47,579 nucleotides of DNA, from assembly GCA_018969385.1 (NCBI GenBank), contig JAGWYL010000004.1, forward strand, positions 1 through 47,579, in the 5' to 3' direction. Below are positions 16,312 through 23,061 of this stretch, piece by piece. Made by a program: the position numbers and the translations under genes. Positions within the stretch are counted from its first letter, which is position 1, and every line of letters starts with the position of its first letter. The notes under the pieces were generated by a model. It searched no databases. It was given only the letters and a program-made list of their open reading frames with translations, and was not told the DNA's origin. Source of the stretch: Patescibacteria group bacterium (GTDB lineage: Bacteria > Patescibacteriota > Minisyncoccia > Phycocordibacterales > Phycocordibacteraceae).

Positions 16312-17457
16312 ATGTCAGAAGATGCAGTTGCCGCTCCCGCAGGGAGCAAGGAGAAAGCCCCCGGAACGCTGTTCGTGGACCCGAGCCACCCGATGGCCGG
16401 CCTCGTCGATTCCATTCCGACACCGCCGTCTTCAGGCGACCTCGTGGAAGGAACCATAATCGCGCTCGGGCGCGGACGCCTCTACGTGAACCTGCCGCCG
16501 TTCGGCACCGGCCTCATCTACGGCCGCGAATACCTGAACGCCGCGGACGTGCTTCGCAAGGCGAACATGGGCGACACCATAACCGCGAAGGTCACCGACC
16601 CGGCAGGACGCGAGGGCTACATCGAGCTTTCCTTGAAGGAAGCGCGCCAGGCGGCCATCTGGAGCGAAGCCGAGCAGGCCATCGCCGCGCAGACCACGTA
16701 CAACCTCACCGTCGAGGACGCGAACAAGGGCGGACTCATCCTTTCCTGGCAGGGCATCCAGGGCTTCCTGCCCGCGTCGCAGCTTTCGGGCGAACACTAT
16801 CCGCGCGTCGCGGACGGCGATAAGGACAAGATACTTTCCGAGCTCCAGAAGCTCGTCGGGCAGCTGCTTCCCATCCGCATCATCACCGCGGACGCGAAGG
16901 AAGGAAAGCTCATCTTCTCCGAGCGCACGGGAAGCGAGGACGAAGAGAAGGCGTCCCTCATCGACAAGTACCAGGTCGGCGATGTCCTTGCGGGCGAAGT
17001 CACCGGCGTGGTGGACTTCGGCGTGTTCGTGAAGCTCGAGCAGGGACTCGAAGGGCTCGTGCACATCAGCGAGCTCGACTGGGGTCTCGTCGAAGACCCG
17101 CGCGCGCTCTTCTCGGTGGGCGACGAGGTGAAGGTGAAGATAATCGAGATAAAGGACGGCAAGGTCTCCCTCTCCATAAAGGCGCTCAAGGAGAATCCGT
17201 GGCACACCGCGGGCGAACGCTACAAGAAAGGCATGGAGGTGCCGGGCGTCGTCATCAAGTACAACAAGCACGGTGCGCTCGCGAGCATCGAAGAGGGCGT
17301 CGCGGGACTCGTGCACGTGTCCGAATTCGAGTCGCCCGCCGAACTGCGCGAGACGCTCGAGCTCGGCAAGAGCTATCCGTTCAAGATCTCGCTCTTCGAG
17401 CCGAAGGACCAGCGCATGACGCTTTCCTTCGCAGGCACGAAGAAGGAGAAGAAATAA
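16312..17457 (+). CDS. rpsA: ribosomal protein bS1 (four S1 domains)
   Basis: 381 aa from ATG 16312. It binds mRNA and helps load it on the 30S subunit. Four S1 OB-fold repeats are visible at about 43-109, 126-204, 221-291 and 306-375. The third is the most typical (GDVLAGEVTGVVDFGVFVKLEQGLEGLVHISEL) and the fourth has AGLVHVSEF. E. coli has six repeats; four is usual for compact S1 proteins. An in-frame GTG at 16234, 11 bases after the -10, would add 26 basic residues; I prefer 16312 because residues 1-42 already look like a normal disordered N-terminus. A strong terminator follows. Confidence 0.88.
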   Translation: MSEDAVAAPAGSKEKAPGTLFVDPSHPMAGLVDSIPTPPSSGDLVEGTIIALGRGRLYVNLPPFGTGLIYGREYLNAADVLRKANMGDTITAKVTDPAGREGYIELSLKEARQAAIWSEAEQAIAAQTTYNLTVEDANKGGLILSWQGIQGFLPASQLSGEHYPRVADGDKDKILSELQKLVGQLLPIRIITADAKEGKLIFSERTGSEDEEKASLIDKYQVGDVLAGEVTGVVDFGVFVKLEQGLEGLVHISELDWGLVEDPRALFSVGDEVKVKIIEIKDGKVSLSIKALKENPWHTAGERYKKGMEVPGVVIKYNKHGALASIEEGVAGLVHVSEFESPAELRETLELGKSYPFKISLFEPKDQRMTLSFAGTKKEKK

Positions 17458-17475
17458 TCCGGAGGGAGGGATGTC

Positions 17476-17509
17476 AAAGGGCCGGCGCTTGCGCCGGCCC
17501 TTTCCCTTT
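17476..17509. terminator. rpsA terminator, possibly bidirectional
   Basis: AAAGGGCCGGCGC (17476-17488) and GCGCCGGCCCTTT (17491-17503), a perfect 13-bp stem, followed by TTTCCCTTT. The A-run on the left arm would serve the convergent minus-strand gene. Confidence 0.8.
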
Positions 17510-17520
17510 CGCACGAACGG

Positions 17521-18087
17521 TCAGGAGCAAAATCCCCCATGGACGATTCCGTGATAGATTTTCTCGTACCCGCCGTAGACGACGGTCTCGTCCGCTTCGA
17601 ATGAGCCTCCTTCCGCCGACTTTACGTACGTGAAGGAATACGCAAGCGGCGGCGCGAGTAGCGGACTGAACGCATGCGGGCCGCGCGGCATCGAACGTCC
17701 GCGAAGCGGCATGGCGTTGCTCGCGCTCAGTATCGCGCCGCCGATGCAGTTGAGCGCATCCTTCGTCCGGACGGACACGAGCGCGAGGCCGCACCAGAGG
17801 ACGACCCAGCGAGGTTTGAAATCGCCTTGGCGAAGAATCGTCTGCGCGCCGCGCAGATGTATGCCGGCCAGGGAGAACGTCTCCTCCGCCTTCCAATCCT
17901 GCGCGGCAGAGCCTTCCGCGCTGACGTGGTAGCGGGTTTCGCATTCGTGCCGGCCGTTCCATGCCTGATGATTGCTCTGGCCGAGCACGTCCTTCCAGAA
18001 GCGAGCGTTCGAGTCGTCGACTATCTTCGCGACGACGGATTCTGAAACGAGATTCTTAAGACGCATCGATACTATCGTTCCCGCCAT
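17521..18087 (-). CDS. hypothetical 188-aa protein
   Basis: The family is not recognised. The start at ATG 18087 is supported by GGGAGG six bases upstream. The protein is soluble with no signal peptide, and mixes charged and aromatic segments (NARFWKDVLGQSNHQAWNGRHECETRYHV, then WVVLWCGLALVSVR and AYSFTYVKSAEGGSFEADETVVYGGYEKIYHGIV). The Gly/Tyr-rich C-terminus ends GGFCS. It is convergent with rpsA and shares its terminator. The alpha/beta hydrolase gene upstream in the same direction is 127 bp away, so this is probably its own unit. Confidence 0.6.
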   Translation of the reverse strand: MAGTIVSMRLKNLVSESVVAKIVDDSNARFWKDVLGQSNHQAWNGRHECETRYHVSAEGSAAQDWKAEETFSLAGIHLRGAQTILRQGDFKPRWVVLWCGLALVSVRTKDALNCIGGAILSASNAMPLRGRSMPRGPHAFSPLLAPPLAYSFTYVKSAEGGSFEADETVVYGGYEKIYHGIVHGGFCS

Positions 18088-18214
18088 GACTGCCTCCCAG
18101 CGTTGCGGTTGAAGTAGCTTCGATTATCGAGAGGAGCGTTCCCCGGGTACGCATGATAGAGAACTCTCGCAGACAGTATCCCCCGATACCCGTGCGCTTG
18201 TAAACCTGCCGGCG

Positions 18215-19021
18215 CTACTTCTTCTTGAGGAACGGGCCGACGCGCGCCCGGATGCGCGGCTTCACGAGCGCGCCGAGACCGAGGTGCCCTCCCTTCCGGA
18301 GCGCGACGAATGCCGCACCGGCGGCCTTCGCGAATTCCTGCGCAGGCGCGAACGGCACCACGCCATCGTCCTTCGCATGGATGATGAGGAGCTTCTTCCC
18401 GAAAACTAGGACATCCGATGTCCTAGTTTTCGGGCGGGCTTTCATTTTCGACAGTTCGCATGCGGGATTATAGAAATCGCCCTTCGCGAGCTTCTTCCAC
18501 ACGCCGGGATGCGCGCGATACGCCTCGCCGAACGTGAGCGGCACGAGTTCGGACATGAGCTCGAGCGGCTCGGCGGTCCCCTCCTGCTTCGTCCAGTCCG
18601 TGACCGGCGAGAGCGCCACCGCTTTCGAGACGCGGCGGTCGCGCGAAGCGAGGATGACCGCCGGTCCGCCGAATGAGCTCCCTATGAGGAAATACTTCGC
18701 ATGCGGGACGCGGAATTTCGCCCTGCTCGCGTAATCGACGAACCCCTTCGCGATACCGTCCATGACGGCAACGAGGTCCTCCGCCGGGGAGTGCTTCAGG
18801 AACACGCCGCCGCTCTCCCACGTGCCCCGATAGCGCGGAACGAAGACCCAGTAGCCCGCCTCCGCGAAGAAAGCCATGAGCTTCCCGTTCTTGCCCGGGT
18901 ATGCGGGCGCGCCCCCCGCGAGGATGACGACCTTGTCCGATTTCCTTGCGGGCGGCAGGAACTCGCAGACGATGTCCTGCGCGAAGCGCGTGCGCAGCGG
19001 GAACTTCACTTCGGTTTTCAT
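18215..19021 (-). CDS. alpha/beta hydrolase with a palindrome-encoded insertion
   Basis: 268 aa from ATG 19021, which is 6 bases after TATCAT (19028-19033). Serine-hydrolase features: strand KVVILAGGAPAYPG, the nucleophile elbow LIGSSFGGPAV (central Ser), acid LLIIHAKDDGVVP, and H in RKGGHLGLG. Between KMKAR and KKLLIIHAKDD the protein has an extra PKTRTSDVLVFG encoded by a perfect 37-bp palindrome (18398-18434), which looks like an in-frame insertion on the loop before the acid-bearing strand. The substrate is unknown. The terminator at 19059-19089 separates it from pth. Confidence 0.8.
   Translation of the reverse strand: MKTEVKFPLRTRFAQDIVCEFLPPARKSDKVVILAGGAPAYPGKNGKLMAFFAEAGYWVFVPRYRGTWESGGVFLKHSPAEDLVAVMDGIAKGFVDYASRAKFRVPHAKYFLIGSSFGGPAVILASRDRRVSKAVALSPVTDWTKQEGTAEPLELMSELVPLTFGEAYRAHPGVWKKLAKGDFYNPACELSKMKARPKTRTSDVLVFGKKLLIIHAKDDGVVPFAPAQEFAKAAGAAFVALRKGGHLGLGALVKPRIRARVGPFLKKK
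18398..18434. repeat. perfect 37-bp palindrome inside a coding sequence
   Basis: Two 18-bp arms (18398-18415 and 18417-18434; left arm CCCGAAAACTAGGACATC) around one base. It is read in frame as 12 codons of the hydrolase. Its high self-complementarity is unlike ordinary coding DNA. Confidence 0.85.
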
Positions 19022-19058
19022 GCAGCGATGATACCAGCAACCCGCGTCACAAGAAAAG

Positions 19059-19089
19059 AAAAGGCCCGGCAAAGCGCTGCCGGGCCTTT
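19059..19089 (-). terminator. pth terminator
   Basis: AAAGGCCCGGCA (19060-19071) and TGCCGGGCCTTT (19078-19089), a perfect 12-bp stem. On the minus strand it is followed by TTCTTTTCTT (complement of 19051-19060). Confidence 0.8.
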
Positions 19090-19094
19090 CGCAC

Positions 19095-19117
19095 CCTTGC
19101 AGGCTTAGCCTGCAAGG
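19095..19117 (-). terminator. second hairpin after pth
   Basis: CCTTGCAGGC (19095-19104) and GCCTGCAAGG (19108-19117) with a 3-nt loop, 10 bases after the pth stop. Probably part of a tandem terminator. Confidence 0.55.
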
Positions 19118-19127
19118 CATAGGCGTT

Positions 19128-19724
19128 TCAGCGCGTGTTCGCGAACATGACGGCTGCATCCGCGCCGTCCGCCGCATAGATGCGCGCGGCCTCCGTGGCT
19201 TTCCTCAGAACCTTCGCGAGCACCGCCGCTTCCGCAGGCTTCCATTTTCCGATGACGTGCTTCACGACTTTCTCTTCGCCGGAAACTTTCTTCGCCTGAT
19301 TCTTCTTTCCCTTCCCGCTGATGCCGATGCGGATGCGCGCGAAGTCCTTCGTCTTCACGGCGCGCATGATGCTCTCCACGCCCTTATGTCCGCCGCTGCC
19401 GCGCCCGACGACCATCTTGATGACGCCAAGCGGCAGGTCGAGGTCGTCATGGATGACAAGCAGGTTCTTCGCCGCCTTCGGGCTCTTCACGAACGCGGCT
19501 ACCGCTTTCCCGGAAAGGTTCATCATCGTTTCCGGAAGGACGAGGACGGCGGGTTCGCCGCGAAGCGCACCCTTCGCGACGAGCGCCTTCGCCGTCTTGT
19601 TCAGGGCGAACGCTTCGAACCCCTCCTCTTCCGCAAGCAGTTCCACCGCCATGCGCCCCGCGTTGTGCCGCGTCTTCTCGTATTCCTTTCCCGGATTCCC
19701 GAGCCCCGCGATGATGATAGCCAT
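19128..19724 (-). CDS. pth: peptidyl-tRNA hydrolase
   Basis: 198 aa, normal length. It frees stalled peptidyl-tRNA in the cytoplasm. Conserved residues: the N-terminal IIAGLGNPGKEYEKTRHNAG with catalytic H20, MMNLSG with N69, and IHDDLDLPLG with D93. The GGHNG motif reads GGHKGVES, so the usual N114 is a lysine, a substitution I believe occurs in other bacterial Pth. It ends with two hairpins and is transcribed away from the small 19810 gene, whose promoter lies in the 85-bp gap. Confidence 0.95.
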   Translation of the reverse strand: MAIIIAGLGNPGKEYEKTRHNAGRMAVELLAEEEGFEAFALNKTAKALVAKGALRGEPAVLVLPETMMNLSGKAVAAFVKSPKAAKNLLVIHDDLDLPLGVIKMVVGRGSGGHKGVESIMRAVKTKDFARIRIGISGKGKKNQAKKVSGEEKVVKHVIGKWKPAEAAVLAKVLRKATEAARIYAADGADAAVMFANTR

Positions 19725-19750
19725 GGCGCAATCCTAGCACGCGATGCAAC

Positions 19751-19777
19751 TTTACTTTCCTGGAAAATGTTTATACT
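19751..19777 (+). promoter_or_regulatory. promoter of the 88-aa gene
   Basis: TTTACT (19751-19756), a 15-bp spacer and TATACT (19772-19777). The leader is about 26 nt. Confidence 0.5.
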
Positions 19778-19809
19778 GATGCGGCACCTATCTCAAAAGG
19801 AGGTTGGAG

Positions 19810-20076
19810 GTGGCTAGGATTCGCATCACGAAGGCGCCGGACTACGCGCCGCAGAAACTGAAGAAGTTCTTTGAGGGCATTGAGATTGTCACCGCTGTCG
19901 GGTCCCTTCATATCGGCGTCCCGGTGGACCTCGAAAAGCTCGCACTTGCACTGCAAGCGAACGGAGCAGCGGGAGCGGAGTGCATCTTCTACACGGACTC
20001 GAACTGCGTGTTTCCCAAAGAACGACTCGCGTACATTCCCAACGAGTGTTGCGAACTCCTGCCGGAGCACGCATGA
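19810..20076 (+). CDS. 88-aa protein of unknown function
   Basis: The start is GTG 19810, set by AAAGGAGG (19796-19803) at 6 bases; a TTG at 19804 would touch the site. The sequence ARIRITKAPDYAPQKLKKFFEG, then LHIGVPVDLEKLALALQANGAAGAECIFYTDSN, ending NECCELLPEHA, contains four cysteines, three of them near the C-terminus (C...CC). It is soluble, of mixed alpha/beta character, with no recognised domain. It has its own promoter and a probable terminator, so it is monocistronic. Confidence 0.6.
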   Translation: MARIRITKAPDYAPQKLKKFFEGIEIVTAVGSLHIGVPVDLEKLALALQANGAAGAECIFYTDSNCVFPKERLAYIPNECCELLPEHA

Positions 20077-20090
20077 CACCCCAGCACCAA

Positions 20091-20117
20091 GCGAAGGCAT
20101 CCCGACCTTTCGTTTTA
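20091..20117 (+). terminator. weak intrinsic terminator
   Basis: GCGAAGG (20091-20097) and CCTTTCG (20106-20112), one bulge, followed by TTTTA. Confidence 0.5.
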
Positions 20118-20190
20118 TGGACGGTCGTCCCTCTTCCTCGTACATGAACACGACTAGCGTAACCGTGGAAGCACGCGCGGGCGATGATGG

Positions 20191-20273
20191 CCGGAGGAAG
20201 CGAAGCGTGTCAGTCTTGAGACAGCCTAGCGGAGCTGCGCAAGACTGACACCGGCCTCGCGAGCGGACTCCGG
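20191..20273. repeat. nested inverted repeat upstream of lepB
   Basis: Outer arms CCGGAG (20191-20196) and CTCCGG (20268-20273) enclose a perfect 12-bp hairpin GTGTCAGTCTTG (20207-20218)/CAAGACTGACAC (20240-20251). The loop carries CTAGCGG (20226-20232, reverse complement CCGCTAG). The rest of 20118-20340 has only short GC hairpins (for example GCGCACGAGCGTGCGC) and no gene. Confidence 0.6.
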
Positions 20274-20318
20274 ACATCGCGCACGAGCGTGCGCAGGGGT
20301 CGTATCTGAGCGCAAAAC

Positions 20319-20346
20319 TTGCGCGCCGGAACAGCGAGCGTACAAT
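20319..20346 (+). promoter_or_regulatory. promoter of lepB, near-leaderless
   Basis: TTGCGC, 16 bp, TACAAT (20341-20346), then 8 bases to ATG 20355. Confidence 0.5.
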
Positions 20347-20354
20347 GACGCGCA

Positions 20355-20942
20355 ATGAAGCTTTTTGGACAGTTGGTGAAAGAGTTTTTCACCTTCATCG
20401 TTCTCGCTGTCGTCATCGTCCTCCCCATCCGCATCTTCATAGCCCAGCCGTTCATCGTAGAAGGCGAATCCATGCATCCCACGTTCGAGAACGGGGACTA
20501 CCTCATCGTCGACGAGCTCACCTACCGCTTCGAGAAGCCGCAGCGCGGCGACGTCATCACCTTCCGCTACCCCGGCGACCCTTCCATCTTCTACATAAAA
20601 CGCATCATCGGCCTCCCCGGCGAGACGGTGGCCATCAACCGCGGCGTCGTGAGCATCACGAAGCCCGACGGCACGACGCTCACGCTTACGGAACCGTACA
20701 TCGCCGCCGAGGACGCGACGTACACGAAGACGACGACGCTCGGTCCGGACCAGTATTTCATGATGGGCGATAACCGCCCGAACTCCTCCGATTCCCGCGT
20801 GTGGGGGCCGCTGCCCGAAAACGACATCATGGGGCGCGTCATCTTCCGCCTCCTGCCGATTCCCGAACTCGGGCTGTTCCCGGGCGCGACCACCTACGCT
20901 CCGGTGCACGCGACGACGAGCGCGGCGGCGCCGATGCCATGA
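20355..20942 (+). CDS. lepB: signal peptidase I
   Basis: 195 aa. It cleaves signal peptides at the membrane, which fits the exported pilins and wall enzymes here. One N-terminal membrane helix (about 10-30). The catalytic Ser is S39 in EGESMHPT and the Lys is K82 in FYIKRIIGLPGE. The C-terminal box is FMMGDNRPNSSDSRVWGPL. The length is typical of single-helix SipS-like enzymes. It is translated from a near-leaderless mRNA and overlaps the next gene by ATGA, so the two are coupled. Confidence 0.95.
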   Translation: MKLFGQLVKEFFTFIVLAVVIVLPIRIFIAQPFIVEGESMHPTFENGDYLIVDELTYRFEKPQRGDVITFRYPGDPSIFYIKRIIGLPGETVAINRGVVSITKPDGTTLTLTEPYIAAEDATYTKTTTLGPDQYFMMGDNRPNSSDSRVWGPLPENDIMGRVIFRLLPIPELGLFPGATTYAPVHATTSAAAPMP

Positions 20943-22084
20943 GCACGCTTCCGCTTCGTCCGGACGATGTGCTGCGCCGCGCGCACCTGGTCGGGAATTA
21001 CTACGGCTTCACCCCGTTCGCGCAGATAGCGGAGAGCCGCAAGGGCATGAAGACGCGCATGGCGTATCCGGAGGGACTTCCCTTCGAATCGCTCGACCCC
21101 GTCGCGCAGGATGTCGCCACGTTCCTGAAACAAGTACGCGAGCTCGGCCTCGCTCCCTCCGTGCATGAACCGCTCTTCGTCTGGCACACGAACGCCGCCG
21201 CCGGACGTCCCGCGCCGAAGAACCTCACCATCCAGTTCCACGCGCTCGGCGCGGAACGGCCCATCGCGGACGCCGTGCTCATCCGTGCCGTGCGCTCGCT
21301 CGTGACCGACCTCGCGAAGGAAGAACCCGTCATCCGCGTGAACTCGATGGGCGACAAGGAGACGCGCGCGCGTTTCTCGCGCGAACTCACCACGTTCTTC
21401 CGGAAGAACGGCGGCACGCTCCCCGAACGCTGCGTCACCTGCGCGAAGAAGGATCTCATGGAAGCCGCCGAGCTGCTCATCAGCGAAGCGTGCGCGGAAG
21501 ACCTTCCTTCCTCGACCGACCACCTCTCCGAGGCGAGCCGCAAGCATTTCGAGGAGCTCCTCGAATACCTCGAAGACACCGCGACGCCGTACGAGCTTTC
21601 TCCGCACCTCCTCTCGAGAGGCGGGGCGTGGTCCGACACCTGCTTCGAGATGCGCACGGACGGCGAGGTGCGCGCCTGGGGTTCGCGCTATAACGACCTT
21701 GCGCGGCAATTCTTCAAATCCTCTCTGCCGTCCGTAGGCGCGCTCATCCGCTTCCCCTCTTCCTCCCGCGACGTCGTGAAGCCGATGAAGGACAGCCGGA
21801 AGCCGCGGTTCGTCTTCGTGCACATCGGCATGGAAGCGAAGCGGGAGAGCATGCGGCTCGCGGACGAGCTCCGCCATGCGCGGCTGCCGCTCACGCAGTC
21901 CATCGGCGTCGAATCGCTCACGGAGCAGATGCGGCTCGCGGAAAAGATGAACCCGCCGTATCTCATCATCATGGGCCGCAAGGAGGCGCTCGAGCGCGCG
22001 GTCATCCTGCGCGAGCGCGCGACGCACACGGAGTCCGTCATCCCGCTTTCCGAACTCACCGCGCGTCTCGCCGCCGTCGGTTAG
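20939..22084 (+). CDS. degenerate histidyl-tRNA synthetase-like protein (class II core plus HGTP anticodon domain)
   Basis: 381 aa from ATG 20939 (overlaps lepB by 4 bp). The fold follows HisRS: residues about 95-215 match the stretch with LTIQFHALGAERPIADAVLI and VIRVNSMGDKETRARFSREL, a C-x-x-C pair (C165, C168), and KHFEELLEYLEDTATPYELSPHL. The C-terminal domain (about 288-380) is an HGTP-type anticodon-binding fold. The catalytic signatures are lost: HisRS RGLDYYT reads RGGAWSD (227-233), the GGGRYD loop reads WGSRYND, and the motif 2 arginine phrase is not seen. It is therefore probably not an active synthetase, but a HisZ-like or tRNA-binding paralogue. No hisG is nearby. Confidence 0.7.
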   Translation: MSTLPLRPDDVLRRAHLVGNYYGFTPFAQIAESRKGMKTRMAYPEGLPFESLDPVAQDVATFLKQVRELGLAPSVHEPLFVWHTNAAAGRPAPKNLTIQFHALGAERPIADAVLIRAVRSLVTDLAKEEPVIRVNSMGDKETRARFSRELTTFFRKNGGTLPERCVTCAKKDLMEAAELLISEACAEDLPSSTDHLSEASRKHFEELLEYLEDTATPYELSPHLLSRGGAWSDTCFEMRTDGEVRAWGSRYNDLARQFFKSSLPSVGALIRFPSSSRDVVKPMKDSRKPRFVFVHIGMEAKRESMRLADELRHARLPLTQSIGVESLTEQMRLAEKMNPPYLIIMGRKEALERAVILRERATHTESVIPLSELTARLAAVG

Positions 22085-22117
22085 GGTCTCATGGCAAGAG
22101 CTGCGTTCACGGCGCGA

Positions 22118-22236
22118 CAGCGGCATGGCGCTTTGCATCCGTCCTCGCGGCGGCAGTGACGATTTTCCGTCGGACCCGCTAGACGCGGAAAATCGTCACG
22201 CGCCGTCTTCGTCCTGCGCAAAGCGTCACGCCGCTG
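22118..22236. repeat. 119-nt nested inverted repeat between the HisRS-like gene and rpsU
   Basis: Outer arms CAGCGGC (22118-22124) and GCCGCTG (22230-22236). A second layer pairs CTTTGC with GCAAAG. The core is a perfect 14-bp hairpin GTGACGATTTTCCG (22156-22169)/CGGAAAATCGTCAC (22186-22199) with CCGCTAG (22176-22182) in the loop. No T-run. The gap 22085-22281 holds nothing else. Confidence 0.65.
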
Positions 22237-22281
22237 CCATACCAACGAGCGACCTTCTGGACAACTTCATGCACCCCGTGC

Positions 22282-22287
22282 TATTCT
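22282..22287 (+). promoter_or_regulatory. -10 of rpsU
   Basis: TATTCT, 10 bases before ATG 22298, giving a leader of only a few bases. Confidence 0.5.
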
Positions 22288-22297
22288 CCACCGACAC

Positions 22298-22567
22298 ATG
22301 GAAGGAGCAGTCCAGGTAGAAGTCCGGAAAGGCAAGAACGAGAGTTCGGCGGCCCTCATCCGCCGTTTCTCGCGCCGCGCGCAAGGCGCGGGCGTCGTCC
22401 GCGGACTCCGGAACCGCCGCTACTTCCTGCGCACCAAGTCGAAGAACGTGGAGCGCCGCCGCGCCCTGGTGGGCATCGCCCGCAAGGAGAAATACGTCGA
22501 GCTCGTGAAGCTCGGCAAGATAGACCCGACGGCCAGGAAGACGCGCGGGAAGGGCGGAAGGCGATGA
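22298..22567 (+). CDS. rpsU: ribosomal protein bS21
   Basis: 89 aa, slightly longer than the usual 58-71. The S21 core VQVEVRKGKNESSAALIRRFSRRAQGAG (about 5-32) is followed by the basic helix LRNRRYFLRTKSKNVERRRALVGIARKE and a Lys/Arg/Gly tail. It binds the 30S platform near the anti-Shine-Dalgarno end of 16S rRNA. The first two residues (ME-G) follow a near-leaderless promoter. It overlaps the ybeY reading frame by 4 bp (ATGA), and a terminator-like hairpin follows at 22581-22613. Confidence 0.92.
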   Translation: MEGAVQVEVRKGKNESSAALIRRFSRRAQGAGVVRGLRNRRYFLRTKSKNVERRRALVGIARKEKYVELVKLGKIDPTARKTRGKGGRR

Positions 22568-23061
22568 GCACCGGTTCCGTAAAGCGCCGCTCTCCCGTGG
22601 AGAGCGGCGCTTTCTCCGTATCCGGGCTGCCGAAGCGCCTCCGGCGCACGCCGTTTTCGCGCGCGGCGGCTCTTGCGCTTCCCGGGTGGGAACTCTCTCT
22701 CGCATTCATCCCGCCCGAGAAGGCGCGCGCGCTCAACATCCGCCTGCGCGGCAAGGACTACGTCCCGAATGTCCTCTCCTACCGCGTCGGCAAGATGCAC
22801 GGGGAAGTCCTCATCTGCCCCGCCATCGCGAAAAAGCAGGCGCCGGACTTCGGACTTCCAGCCGACCGTTTCCTGCTCCTTCTCTTTATCCACGGCTGTT
22901 TGCATTTGGAGGGTCTCCCTCACGGGGCTACAATGGAGCGCAAGGAGCGCGCTCTCGTAACGGAGAGTCTGGGTTCCGCAAACACTTCGAACACTCATGG
23001 CACGAAGAATCGCAACCGGCATCGACATCGGAACGCACCAGGTCAAGATCGTCGTCACTGA
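22564..23061 (+). CDS. ybeY: endoribonuclease YbeY (rRNA maturation)
   Basis: 165 aa if read from ATG 22564; an in-frame GTG at 22597 inside the hairpin is an alternative start. The family signature is complete: FIHGCLHLEGLPHG with zinc ligands H110, H114 and H120 (H-x3-H-x5-H), preceded by LRGKDYVPNVLSYRV, the substrate-groove motif. YbeY trims 16S rRNA 3' ends and removes defective 70S. It is smaller than the E. coli enzyme. Its last 22 codons overlap the ftsA start, and the tail (THGTKNRNRHRHRNAPGQDR) is unlike the family, so it is probably a by-product of the overlap. Confidence 0.88.
   Translation: MSTGSVKRRSPVESGAFSVSGLPKRLRRTPFSRAAALALPGWELSLAFIPPEKARALNIRLRGKDYVPNVLSYRVGKMHGEVLICPAIAKKQAPDFGLPADRFLLLLFIHGCLHLEGLPHGATMERKERALVTESLGSANTSNTHGTKNRNRHRHRNAPGQDRRH
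22581..22613 (+). terminator. terminator-like hairpin inside the 5' end of ybeY
   Basis: AAAGCGCCGCTCTC (22581-22594) and GAGAGCGGCGCTTT (22600-22613), a perfect 14-bp stem with a 5-nt loop ending in TTTCTCC. It lies 13 bases after the rpsU stop, yet within the first codons of ybeY. It should reduce read-through into ybeY-ftsA-ftsZ. Confidence 0.65.

Noticed and set aside
19383-19385. Loss of a catalytic residue in Pth (N to K in the GGHNG motif)
   Set aside because: I believe the GGHKG form also occurs in other bacterial Pth proteins, and H20, N69 and D93 are present, so it is not good evidence of inactivity.
20801-20938. Longer N-terminus for the HisRS-like protein
   Set aside because: Would overlap the functional C-terminal part of lepB; ATG 20939 gives a standard ATGA coupling.
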